This document shows, one piece after another, positions 41,397 through 50,001 of a DNA stretch of 64,000 nucleotides (positions are counted from its first letter, which is position 1; each line of letters begins with the position of its first letter). This DNA comes from Streptomyces ipomoeae 91-03 (lineage in GTDB: Bacteria > Actinomycetota > Actinomycetes > Streptomycetales > Streptomycetaceae): the NCBI RefSeq assembly GCF_000317595.1, contig NZ_AEJC01000056.1, positions 31,771 to 95,770 on the forward strand, in the 5' to 3' direction. The notes under the pieces are model-generated. The model made no database searches. It was not told the DNA's origin and was given only the letters and a program-made list of their open reading frames with translations. Made by a program: the position numbers and the translations under genes.

Positions 41397-41847
41397 GGGG
41401 GGTGTTCTCCATTCCGAATGCCGGCGCGCTGAACTCGTCCGCGCCAAGGGCGACATCATCGCATCCTGTGAACTCCCTTGGAATACACGGATGGAGAGAT
41501 TCCGACACCATCAAGATGGCCTCAAAATGGAACCCGGAGCAGCCTTTTCGCGTCCGCCCATCGGTATCCGTCCTCGCAAATGCCGATGGGCCACGACGGG
41601 TTGTGCTGCCGGACGACGACGGGAGATCGCCTCGCGGCTTCTGGACGACGCCGGGCGGCTACTTCCCGGGGCGTGCCGGCCGCGCGGGCGGACAGGCCCC
41701 GCACGAGCGGCCCGGGTTGACGTCAGACGCGGTCCCCGACCTGACGTTCACCACGCTCACGCTTTTCCCGACCTCGTGCACGGCACCGACGGGCCGAGTC
41801 CGAAAATCGCCGGGAGCGGGGGGAGCGCGCTCCCGCGTGGCAGGGCC
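41397..41847. other. Region with no recognisable gene
   Basis: About 450 nt upstream of the trypsin gene; it must contain its promoter on the minus strand. No frame shows a domain or clear start. It leads directly into pseudogene remnants. Confidence 0.4.
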
Positions 41848-42172
41848 TGGCACGCGTACAAGCGGCGGAGTCCGGGGCCGTCGCTGGACCGGTCGTTCGT
41901 ACAGTCCAACTTCGGCATCGTCACCAGGATGCGCGTCCGCCTGACGCGCCTGCCCGAGGCGTACGCCCCCGCCACGCTCTCCATCGACGCGGACACGGAC
42001 TTCGAGCCGGCGGTGGACACGATCCGGGAACTCCGGCCGACCGGTGGCCGCCGACCGCCGACTCAAGCCCGCCGAACTCCTACAGCGACCACGCCTACCG
42101 CCGCCTCGTGGAAAAACTCAAGAAGACGGTGGCCCCGAAGGAAACCCTGGCACCGGGGAGGCTGGAATCCGG
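41848..42172 (+). pseudogene. Remnant of a VAO/4-cresol dehydrogenase-type FAD oxidase
   Basis: One frame reads WHAYKRRSPGPSLDRSFVQ, then SNFGIVTRMRVRLTRLPEAY, matching the FAD-linked oxidase motif GP-x-LDGLFxQSNFGIVTKMG. From 42075 a different frame reads NSYSDHAYRRLVEKLKKTV, then ETLAPGR, matching the end of the same family. The two are out of frame and the N-terminal FAD domain is missing, so the gene is decayed. Confidence 0.65.
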
Positions 42173-42305
42173 CCGACCTCGTACGGAGCTACGGAGGGAG
42201 CATTTCCGCTCCACTGAGCGGCAGCCGCACCCCGAAGGCGAATTCCCCCAAAAAGTTCCGGCACCAAATTCTCCCGCCACATCATCTCACCACCCCGCCC
42301 GCACG

Positions 42306-42340
42306 AAGACCGCAGACCGAAGACCGCAGACCGATAGCAG
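42306..42340 (+). repeat. Short direct repeat AGACCGCAGACCGA
   Basis: A 14-bp unit occurs twice in tandem in a locally lower-GC stretch (about 42280-42430) between the two pseudogenes. Confidence 0.45.
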
Positions 42341-42439
42341 AACACGGAAGAAATATCACGACCGACAACTACGACGCAGCACCCTATACAGCATCGATGC
42401 GACATCAAAGCGCCATCCGAACACGAGCGAACTCAGCGG

Positions 42440-42776
42440 GAGAGCATCATGGCGAGGCCGACGCGGGAAGCGTCTTCGGCGGAGTGGGCTCCCTCGGCAA
42501 GGCCGCGCACTCCTCGGCTTCTCTCGATCCCTGACCCACGAGCTCGGTCCGTCCGGCCTGACCGTCCACTCCGTGACACCCGGCTCGATCGACACCGAGA
42601 TCGCCCCCAGCGAGCTGGCCGAGAATCGCAAGGAAGCCATGATCGCCGACATCCCGACGCGCCGCATGGGCAGCGTCCACGACGTTGCCGACATCATCGC
42701 CTTCCCGGCCCGACCAGAATCCAGCTTCGTCACCAGCGCGACCCACCACGCCGACGGAGGCTCCCATATCCACTGA
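42440..42776 (+). pseudogene. C-terminal remnant of a short-chain dehydrogenase (SDR)
   Basis: LLGFSRSLTHELGPSGLTVH and the following SVTPGSIDTEI match the classical SDR helix and post-active-site motif. GSVHDVADIIAFPARPESSF and then HHADGGSHIH match its C terminus, ending at the TGA at 42774. The Rossmann half is missing. Just upstream, in another frame, GSLGKAA resembles the YxxxK region, so a frameshift lies near 42505. Not functional. Confidence 0.75.
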
Positions 42777-43250
42777 GGACATCAGCGCAGCCGGACCCGG
42801 CCGGAGGCCGTCGAGCAGGAGCGGCCTCCAGGACATCCCCGCAGGCCCTCCCGGCCGCCTTTTCAGGGGACGGCAGCCCGTGCCACACGCGGCACGGCGA
42901 AGGTCTTCACCCGCACTGCGGCATCGATCATGGCCGGCCCTCATTCCGGGAATACGACCGGTTGCCTGTCATGAAGGGGTGCGTCGCCCACCGGACGACC
43001 CGTTCGCCTCTACCGATCGACAGAGCGCATCCGTTGGTGGCGGTGATCGAACGACGGCCGGGAGACGGCGAATGGACACACCCCGGTTGAGCGCCCGCCC
43101 GAGCGCCTTCGTGCAATGTGACCTCGCTCGCCAGGTGACGGGGAGTCAGCACGCATCAGGGCGCGTCCCTCTTTGCGCCGTCTCCCACGGCGCTCTCTCC
43201 CACGGCGCTCTCTCGCACGGCGCTCTCTCGCACGGGAGAGGCGATTGAGC
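42777..43250. other. Non-coding region upstream of the subtilisin cassette
   Basis: About 470 nt with no gene I can support. Its end is a 15-bp tandem repeat (see 43186). Confidence 0.45.
43186..43237 (+). repeat. 15-bp tandem repeat
   Basis: CACGGCGCTCTCTC(c/g) starts at 43186, 43201 and 43216, with a partial fourth at 43231. Confidence 0.75.
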
Positions 43251-43441
43251 CTTCCGGTAGAAGATGCGCCCCTCCACGGCACTCCATCCTGCTGACCGAC
43301 CGGCGACCGCACATACCGACGCCGGTCGACGCCACGACGCCCCAGCCCCCATCGGCACCACCCACCCCCTGGAGGTTGTCGCCGAAGGGCCGGAGTTCTC
43401 CGCAGTGGCGACGGGTCGTCTTCCTCGCAGAAGGGTGTCCG
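43251..43441 (+). promoter_or_regulatory. Upstream regulatory cassette, copy A
   Basis: Runs from CTTCCGG to the start codon of the subtilisin gene and aligns with 49734-49926. Shared blocks at nearly equal offsets: CTTCCGG (0), TGACCGACCGG (42 vs 45), GGTCGACGCC (73 vs 76), GTTCTCCG (144 vs 146) and CCGATG (188 vs 190). The TGACCG-N5-(T/C)GACCG direct repeat is a candidate response-regulator site. Confidence 0.7.
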
Positions 43442-46400
43442 ATGCGCAATAAAAGCCGGCTTCTCGGCTTTCACCCCCCACAGTCGAACTGGCGTAGAGC
43501 AGTGGACAGAGCCTGCGTGACCGCTGTCGCCGGGGCGACGGTCGCGGCCTTGACGGTCGGTATGACCAGTCCCGCGCAGGCCGGCACAGAGAGTGGATCA
43601 GAGAGTGGAGGGGCCAAGGCCCACGCGATGAGCGGCACGGTCACGGCCGACGTGACCGCGCGGGGCGCGTCCGTGCACCGTGTCACCCTCGTCACCGGTG
43701 ACCAGGTCGTCGTCGACGCCAAGGGCCGCGTGAAGGGAGTGGAGCCGGCGAAGAGCCGGGAGAAGGTGCCCGTCCAGGTATACATACGGGACGGCCGCAC
43801 CCTGGTCGTCCCCGCGGACGCGCACCGTCTGTTAGCCGATGGCACACTCGACCAACGGCTCTTCGACATCGGCGAGTTGGACAAGACGGCCAAGCACAGG
43901 GGCCGGAACGCCGACCTGCCTGTGATCATCGGCTACCGGGGACGCGCCGCCACCATGAAGGCGGAGGTCCGTGACGTCGGTGACGCTCAGAAGCGCCGGA
44001 CGCTCAAGGCCCTGAACGCTGACGCGGTCACCGTCGCACAGCATGACGCCACCAAGCTGTGGAACACCCTCACCGACGAGGCGCGCTCCGGCGCCCGCAC
44101 CACCGCCCCCGGCGTCGCCCACGTCTGGCTGGACGGAATCCGGAAGGCCGGCCTGGACAAGAGCGTCCCGCAGATCGGCGCGCCCCGGGCGTGGGCCGCG
44201 GGCTACGACGGCAAGGGCGTGAAGGTCGCCGTGCTGGACACCGGCGTCGACGCCACCCACCCCGACCTCAAGACCCAGGTCGTCGCCCAGAAGAACTTCT
44301 CGGAGTCCCCCGACACCAAGGACCGCGTCGGCCACGGCACGCACGTCGCGTCCACCGTGGCCGGCACCGGCGCCAAGTCGAACGGCAAGTACAAGGGCGT
44401 GGCGCCCGGCGCGAAGATCCTCAACGGCAAGGTTCTCGGCGACGACGGCTCCGGCACCGACTCCGGGATCATCGCCGGGATGGAATGGGCTGCCGAACAG
44501 GGCGCGGCCATCGTGAACATGAGCCTCGGCGGTCCGGACTCCCCCGCGCTGGACCCGATGGAGGCCGCGGTCAACAAACTGTCGGCCGAAAAGGGCATCC
44601 TGTTCGCCATCGCGGCGGGCAACGCAGGACCGGGCCCGCACGGCACGATGAGCTCACCCGGCAGCGCGGACGCCGCGCTCACCGTCGGTGCGGTCGACGA
44701 CAAGGACAAGCTGGCCGACTTCTCCAGCGTCGGCCCGAGGATCGGTGACAGTGCCGTCAAGCCCGACGTCACCGCGCCCGGCGTGGACATCACCGCCGCG
44801 GCGGTCCCGGGCAGCGTGATCGCCAGGGAGGTGGGCCAGAACCCGCCGGGCTACATGAGCATTTCAGGTACGTCGATGGCGACCCCGCATGTCGCGGGCG
44901 CGGCGGCGATCGTGAAGCAGGTCCACCCGGACTGGACGTACACCGAACTGAAGAGCGCCCTGACCGGTTCGGCCAAGGACGGCCGGTACTCCGTGTTCCA
45001 GCAAGGCGCGGGCCGTATCCAGGTCGACAAGGCCATCAAGCAGTCCCTGATCGCGGACCCCTCCTCGGTGAACTTCGGTACGCAGCAGTGGCCGCACGCC
45101 GACGACACACCGGTCACCAGGAAGCTGACCTATCGCAATCTCGGGAAGACGGACGTCACGCTGAAGCTCGCGGCGACCGCCACCGACCCGAAGGGGCAGG
45201 CCGCTCCTTCCGGCTTCTTCAAGCTCGGCGCCACGACCGTCACCGTGCCGGCCGGAGGCGAGGCCTCCGTCGACCTGACCGTCAACACCAAGCTCGGCGG
45301 CACCACGGACGGGGCGTACTCCGCGTACGTGACCGCCACGGGCGGCGGCCAGGCGGTGCGGACGGCGGTGAGTGTGAACCGCGAGATCGCGTCGTACGAC
45401 GTGACGCTGAAGTACATCGGCCGGGACGGCAAGCCCGCGTCCGCCGCCGGCACGGGAAGCCAGCTGAACGGCACGGCCGGTCTCGCCTCGCAGTACATGG
45501 ACTTTCCCGCGCCCGACGCGTCCGGCACCGCCAAGCTCCGCGTTCCCAAGGGCACTTATCTCCTCACCACCCAGATGTACGAGGATCCCGAGGACGGCGA
45601 CAAGGGCGGCGACTGGATCGTCCAGCCCAAGCTGGACGTCACCAAGGACACGACGGTGACGATCGACGCCCGCACCACCAAGCCCGTCGACGTGACGGTC
45701 CCCGACACCGGGGCCGAGCCGGCGGACGCCGTCTCCTTCCTCAGGTACCAGGACGAGGACGACGACATCGGAGTGCTCTTCCAGGCCCGATCCTTCAAGA
45801 ACACGCGCACCGCGCACCTCGGACCGCAGGTTCCCCGGGGCATGATCCAGCAGTGGGTCGGCGTCTGGGAAAAGGGGACCTCCACCCAGTACGCCACGGT
45901 GTCCGGCGGCCCGGTGAAGAAGTTCGCCACGGGCTACGCCAAGCACTTCACGGCCGATCAGTTCGCAACCGTGAAGGCCGCGGTCGGGGCCGCCGCGCCC
46001 GGCAAGACGGGTGTGGTCATGCCCAGCGGCTATCTGCCGTCGACCGGGCTGGACCTTCTGGCCTGGCCGCAGAGGCGCAATCTGCCCGCCCAGCGCACCC
46101 TTCGCTTGTCGACGGCCGACAACGTCGGCTGGACACTCGGCTCCATACAGTACGAGGGCGCCGAACCAGGAACCGAAGTCTCCTTCTCCCAGGACGCCCC
46201 GCAGACCTACCGGGCAGGCAGGACCTACCAGGAGACGTTCGGCACCGGTGTCCTCGCACCCGGCCTGGTCCAAGGAGCCGGCGTCATGAGGACGGGCAAC
46301 TCCATGACCGCTGTGCTGCCGGTCTACACCGATGGCGAGGGCCACCCCGGCTTTTCGGCGTACTCGTCGGTCAGGACGACGCTCCACCGCAACGGAGTCA

Positions 46401-46879
46401 AGATCGTCGACACCGACGATCCGCTCGAGGGCACTCGCCAGTACGAGGTCCCGGCCGCGGAGGCCCGGTACAAGCTGACCACCTCCTTCAAGCGCAGCGC
46501 CAAGGTGGGAGCGATCTCCACCCGTATCGACGCGAGCTGGACCTTCCGCTCCAAGAAGACCGGCGAGGAAACGGCGATGCCGCTCTCCACGGTCCGCTTC
46601 CGCCCGGCGCTCGGCCTCGACAGCACGGCTCCCGCCGGCCGGACCCAGTCCATTCCGGTCGCCGTCGAGGGCGCCGCGGCGGGCCGGAACCTCAAGTCGC
46701 TGGCGGTCCACGCCTCGTACGACGACGGCCGAACCTGGCGCAAGCTGACCGTCAGGAACGGCCAGGTCTCCGTGAAGAACCCGGCGAAGGGCAAGGGCAT
46801 CGCCTTCCGCGCCGAGATCACTGACAGCAAGGGCAACACCGCGGTGATCGCGGTCCACAACGCCTACCTCGGCAAGTGA
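43442..46879 (+). CDS. Large secreted subtilisin-like (S8) protease
   Basis: 1145 residues. A long signal peptide (residues 1-46) with an Arg-rich start and AQA cleavage site, then a propeptide to about residue 245. Catalytic Asp in VAVLDTGVDATHPDL (near 265), His in GHGTHVASTVAG (near 298), oxyanion Asn in AIAAGNAGPGP (near 392), Ser in SGTSMATPHVAGAA (near 476). About 620 further residues are beta-rich without catalytic motifs and lack an LPXTG anchor. Streptomyces has several such giant S8 proteases; substrates are unknown. ATG 43442 with GAAGGG upstream. The cassette at 43251 controls it and is shared with the gene at 49998. Confidence 0.92.
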   Translation: MRNKSRLLGFHPPQSNWRRAVDRACVTAVAGATVAALTVGMTSPAQAGTESGSESGGAKAHAMSGTVTADVTARGASVHRVTLVTGDQVVVDAKGRVKGVEPAKSREKVPVQVYIRDGRTLVVPADAHRLLADGTLDQRLFDIGELDKTAKHRGRNADLPVIIGYRGRAATMKAEVRDVGDAQKRRTLKALNADAVTVAQHDATKLWNTLTDEARSGARTTAPGVAHVWLDGIRKAGLDKSVPQIGAPRAWAAGYDGKGVKVAVLDTGVDATHPDLKTQVVAQKNFSESPDTKDRVGHGTHVASTVAGTGAKSNGKYKGVAPGAKILNGKVLGDDGSGTDSGIIAGMEWAAEQGAAIVNMSLGGPDSPALDPMEAAVNKLSAEKGILFAIAAGNAGPGPHGTMSSPGSADAALTVGAVDDKDKLADFSSVGPRIGDSAVKPDVTAPGVDITAAAVPGSVIAREVGQNPPGYMSISGTSMATPHVAGAAAIVKQVHPDWTYTELKSALTGSAKDGRYSVFQQGAGRIQVDKAIKQSLIADPSSVNFGTQQWPHADDTPVTRKLTYRNLGKTDVTLKLAATATDPKGQAAPSGFFKLGATTVTVPAGGEASVDLTVNTKLGGTTDGAYSAYVTATGGGQAVRTAVSVNREIASYDVTLKYIGRDGKPASAAGTGSQLNGTAGLASQYMDFPAPDASGTAKLRVPKGTYLLTTQMYEDPEDGDKGGDWIVQPKLDVTKDTTVTIDARTTKPVDVTVPDTGAEPADAVSFLRYQDEDDDIGVLFQARSFKNTRTAHLGPQVPRGMIQQWVGVWEKGTSTQYATVSGGPVKKFATGYAKHFTADQFATVKAAVGAAAPGKTGVVMPSGYLPSTGLDLLAWPQRRNLPAQRTLRLSTADNVGWTLGSIQYEGAEPGTEVSFSQDAPQTYRAGRTYQETFGTGVLAPGLVQGAGVMRTGNSMTAVLPVYTDGEGHPGFSAYSSVRTTLHRNGVKIVDTDDPLEGTRQYEVPAAEARYKLTTSFKRSAKVGAISTRIDASWTFRSKKTGEETAMPLSTVRFRPALGLDSTAPAGRTQSIPVAVEGAAAGRNLKSLAVHASYDDGRTWRKLTVRNGQVSVKNPAKGKGIAFRAEITDSKGNTAVIAVHNAYLGK

Positions 46880-46901
46880 CACCACCCCGATGAGCCGAGC
46901 G

Positions 46902-46931
46902 GCCCGCCGGATTCCCCAGCCCCCGGCGGGC
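46902..46931 (+). terminator. Hairpin after the subtilisin gene
   Basis: GCCCGCCGG, a 12-nt loop, then CCGGCGGGC, 22 nt after the stop. It argues against starting the histidine kinase at the ATG 46890, which would place this hairpin inside the gene. Confidence 0.6.
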
Positions 46932-47144
46932 GCTCATGTCTGCCCACCTCCGCTGAACCGAGTACCCGTCACCAGCTCTACCGACCGACGGGACTCCTGC
47001 GCCTCAAACGAACCACTCAGGGCCGCAACCCGACCGGCACCCGCTCATGCTTCGCTTTCGCGGAACGAGTCCCGGATGGCAGCATTCCGGTCGACGGCCG
47101 GCGGCGGCTGGAGCCTCCGGTTCTGCGGTCCGGAGGTGAACGCG

Positions 47145-48887
47145 GTGCGGTGTTCAACCGTATCCCGTGTCGTGCGGGAGGCCCATGCGACAGCGTTACC
47201 CGGCACGCGGGCGGTGGTCGAACGTGTTGCGCGGGAGATCGGACTGCTCGGGCTGGTCGCCGTGATCACCTGGGTGACCGCCAGGAACTGGACCGGGACC
47301 GACTGGACGTCGGTGGACTTCGTCGTCGAACCGCGCTGGACATGGGCGGTTGTCGGCGGCGCGGTCGCCGCCACGCTGATCCGGCTGTGGGCGCCGGCCG
47401 TCGCGGTGGTCGCCGCGGCCACGCTGCTCGGCTGGTGGCCGGCGTCGGGCATCGCCGTCGCCGTGACGGCCTTCAACCTCTGCGGGCAGCGCCGGTCGAG
47501 GGGGTTCAGGGTCGCCGTGTTGGGCCTGGCCGCCGTGACCGGTTACAGCGTCGGGCTGCTCTCCGCCCTCATGCCGATGTCCGTGGTGACAGGGCTTCAC
47601 CTGGTCACGGCGCTGGTCTGCCTGGGGTTGCCCGCCGGGGTCCGGGCGCTGCTCGGGACGGCGGACCACGTGGTCCACGCGCTGCGGGAGCGGGCCCACT
47701 TCCTCGAAGAGAACTACCGCCTGGCGGAGTCGACGGCACGTCTTCAGGAGCGGTCGCGGATAGCCCAGGAGATGCACGACCAGCTCGGGCACAGGCTCAG
47801 CCTCATTTCTCTGTACGCGGGGGCTCTGGAGCTGGCGTCGACCGGCAAGACACCGAAGGCGGGCGGCGACGAGGCCAGGTTGATCCGTGGCACGGTGCAA
47901 ACCGCCATGCGCGAACTGCGTGCCATTCTCGGCGTACTGCGCTCCACGGACAGCGATCACGCGGCGCTGCAGCCGGTCGAGAAGACGGGTCTGCGCTCGG
48001 ACATCACGCGCCTGGTCGAGCAGTCCCGCTCGGCGGGTGTGGAGGTCGGCCTGAGGTGGCAGGGAGCCGACCTGCACGACGTCGCCGTGCCGGTGAGACG
48101 GGCCGTACACCGCGTCGTCCGCGAAGGACTGACCAACGCGCACCGGCACGCGTCCGGCTCGGCCGTCTCGGTCGTGGTAGAACACGGTCCGGACAACCTC
48201 CGCGTGGATGTCTCCAACGGGCGGAGCCCGGAGGCGGTACCCGGGGGGACCGAGCTCTCGGCCGGCACTGGGCTGGGCCTCGTCGGCGTACAGGAGCGTG
48301 TGGCCCTGCTCGGCGGCGAGTTCTCCATCGGCCTCACCCAGGAGGGCGGTTTCCGGATGACCTCCCGGCTCCCCCTGTGTGAGTCGGTCGGGCCCACCCC
48401 GGACACCCGACGTATCCAGCAGGACAAGGCGGGCGGCACTCCGCCGACCTCGCCGACACCAACTGTCGGACCACAGACGCCTTTTGGCCACCGAATGCGT
48501 CAGGGAACCTCCGCCGTGCTCATCGTGGGCCTGGTGAGCGTGGCGGCGCTGCTCGCCGTCGTACTCAATGCTCTGCCCTGGTACTCAGCGGAGTACCGGG
48601 AGATGGTGGAGCGGTCCGGCACGGACGCGGTCGCTTTCGGTATGACCCGCGAGGAGGTGGACACCATCGTTGGCCTGGACGACCCGATGGCACGACTGGC
48701 CGCACGATCCGTCGAGTCGCCGCCCCCACCGTCCGCCGACGCCTGTATGTACGCCCAGGAATGGCTGAGTGACAGTCAAGCCCGTGTTGACCGATACTGT
48801 TTTTTTCAAGATCACCTGATCAGCATCGACCGCTACGAGGTCGGTGGCGATGAAGGTGTCAAGGGCGCCCCTGGGATGCGACGGTGA
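47145..48887 (+). CDS. NarL-type sensor histidine kinase with a C-terminal membrane-anchored tail
   Basis: 580 residues. An N-terminal membrane domain (about residues 25-170, five to six helices) is followed by a HisKA_3 dimerisation domain with the phospho-His in RIAQEMHDQLGHRLSLISLY (near 211). HATPase_c follows with VVREGLTNAHRHA and GTGLGLVGVQERVALLGG (about 325-390). Unusually, after the kinase there is a linker, another transmembrane helix (about 455-477) and a ~100-residue extracytoplasmic tail containing FGMTREEVDTIVGLDDP and two cysteines, resembling small SmpA/BamE-like folds. GTG 47145 with GGAGG 8 nt upstream. Its TGA overlaps the regulator's GTG. Confidence 0.85.
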   Translation: MRCSTVSRVVREAHATALPGTRAVVERVAREIGLLGLVAVITWVTARNWTGTDWTSVDFVVEPRWTWAVVGGAVAATLIRLWAPAVAVVAAATLLGWWPASGIAVAVTAFNLCGQRRSRGFRVAVLGLAAVTGYSVGLLSALMPMSVVTGLHLVTALVCLGLPAGVRALLGTADHVVHALRERAHFLEENYRLAESTARLQERSRIAQEMHDQLGHRLSLISLYAGALELASTGKTPKAGGDEARLIRGTVQTAMRELRAILGVLRSTDSDHAALQPVEKTGLRSDITRLVEQSRSAGVEVGLRWQGADLHDVAVPVRRAVHRVVREGLTNAHRHASGSAVSVVVEHGPDNLRVDVSNGRSPEAVPGGTELSAGTGLGLVGVQERVALLGGEFSIGLTQEGGFRMTSRLPLCESVGPTPDTRRIQQDKAGGTPPTSPTPTVGPQTPFGHRMRQGTSAVLIVGLVSVAALLAVVLNALPWYSAEYREMVERSGTDAVAFGMTREEVDTIVGLDDPMARLAARSVESPPPPSADACMYAQEWLSDSQARVDRYCFFQDHLISIDRYEVGGDEGVKGAPGMRR

Positions 48888-49564
48888 CGAGCGAGAACTC
48901 GGCGCGACCCGTCCGGGTCCTGCTGGCCGACGACGAGCGACTGCTGCGCGCGGGGCTGCGCCTCGTGCTGGCGCACGCCGACGACATCGACGTGGTCGCG
49001 GAGGCCGCCGATGGCGCGGAGGCGGTCGATCTCGCCGTCCGTCACCGCGTCGACGTGGTGCTGATGGACATCCGGATGCCGGGCACGGACGGCCTCACCG
49101 CCGCGGAGATGCTGGCGTCCCGGGCACCGTCGGTCCGGGTGGTCATGCTGACCACGTTCGGCGAGGCCGAGTACGTCACCCGCGCGCTCGCCGCCGGAGC
49201 GGCGGGCTTCGTACTCAAGGACACCGGCCCGCAAGAGCTCATCCAGGCAGTACGCGTCGCTGCGAGCGGCGATGCCATCCTCTCCCCGCGCGTCACCCGC
49301 GACCTCATCGAGGAGTACGTGATCACGAATGCCCGGCGGGCCGACGAGGCGCGGCGGCTGGTGGGCCTGCTGACCGAGCGCGAGCGGGACGTGCTCGTCC
49401 TGATCGGCCAAGGCCTGTCCAACGCCGAGGTCGGCAGAAGGCTTTACCTGGGCGAGGGAACGGTCAAGACACACGTGCGGCACATCCTGGCCAAGCTGGA
49501 CTGCGCCAACCGTGTCCAAGCCGCGATTCTCGCCCATGAGGCCGGCCTGCTGCCGGCCTCATGA
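48884..49564 (+). CDS. NarL/LuxR-type response regulator
   Basis: 226 residues. Receiver domain: acidic pair in VLLADDERLLRAG, phospho-Asp in DVVLMDIRMPGTDG (near 61), Thr in MLTTFGE, Lys in GFVLKDTG. C-terminal LuxR HTH (about 160-220): LTERERDVLVLIGQGLSNAEV, quoted to 20 as LTERERDVLVLIGQGLSNAE, then GTVKTHVRHILAKL. GTG start overlaps the kinase stop (GTGA), so the pair is co-translated. Probable activator of the flanking cassettes; inferred from the duplicated upstream sequence. Confidence 0.93.
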   Translation: MTSENSARPVRVLLADDERLLRAGLRLVLAHADDIDVVAEAADGAEAVDLAVRHRVDVVLMDIRMPGTDGLTAAEMLASRAPSVRVVMLTTFGEAEYVTRALAAGAAGFVLKDTGPQELIQAVRVAASGDAILSPRVTRDLIEEYVITNARRADEARRLVGLLTERERDVLVLIGQGLSNAEVGRRLYLGEGTVKTHVRHILAKLDCANRVQAAILAHEAGLLPAS

Positions 49565-49733
49565 CAGCGGCACGCGGCGACGGCAGGGGTGCGCAGGCCG
49601 GCAGTGTCGAGATCCCGGGTTGCGGAGTGACACCAGGCCCAGCACCGCCGCTCACAGGCCGCCGTTCTCTCGGCTTCTTCCCCCGATCACTCGCGCCCAC
49701 GTTCGCTCTATAGATCGGAAGAGGTGAACCACC
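49565..49733. other. Spacer after the response regulator
   Basis: About 170 nt with no gene or clear hairpin; contains GGCCGGCAGTGTC-like G/C-rich pieces only. The shared cassette begins at 49734. Confidence 0.35.
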
Positions 49734-49926
49734 CTTCCGGCAGAGGACGCGCCACTCCCTGGTCCCGCATTCTGCTGCTGACCGACCGGTGACCGCTCGT
49801 CAATAGGTCGGTCGACGCCGCGGCGTTCCGTACACGAGCCGGCACAGACGCACCCCTGCGGGTGATGGCCCGGGCAACGGTTCTCCGTCGCGGTGACCGG
49901 TCGCGTGTCTCACTTGAGGGGGACCG
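49734..49926 (+). promoter_or_regulatory. Upstream regulatory cassette, copy B
   Basis: Collinear with 43251-43441 over its full length (see that entry), ending at the ATG of a 24-codon leader. It contains the TGACCG-N5-TGACCG direct repeat at 49779-49795. Confidence 0.7.
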
Positions 49927-50001
49927 ATGGGTGGTAAGCGCTGGGTTCCGGGCGCCCTGAACGAAGCCACATCGGTGGGGAGTGGGAGCGCTGTCGTATG
50001 A
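49927..50001 (+). CDS. 24-residue leader ORF coupled to the deacetylase/GT2/LCP gene
   Basis: ATG at 49927 with GAGGGGG 5 nt upstream opens a 24-codon frame that ends in TGA overlapping the next ATG (ATGA at 49998). The peptide begins MGGKRWVPGALNEA. Its ATG occupies the same place in cassette B as the subtilisin ATG in cassette A, so cassette B may have been placed in front of the gene by recombination, leaving a short coupled leader. Confidence 0.55.
   Translation: MGGKRWVPGALNEATSVGSGSAVV

Noticed and set aside
39612..41432. Repeat protein encoded by the 38-bp array
   Set aside because: The unit is not a multiple of three, all frames are open by composition, no plausible start, and part of the frame runs antisense through the trypsin gene.
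46890..47144. Longer N terminus for the histidine kinase from ATG 46890
   Set aside because: It would include a terminator hairpin, has no ribosome binding site and no conserved residues; GTG 47145 has a good site.
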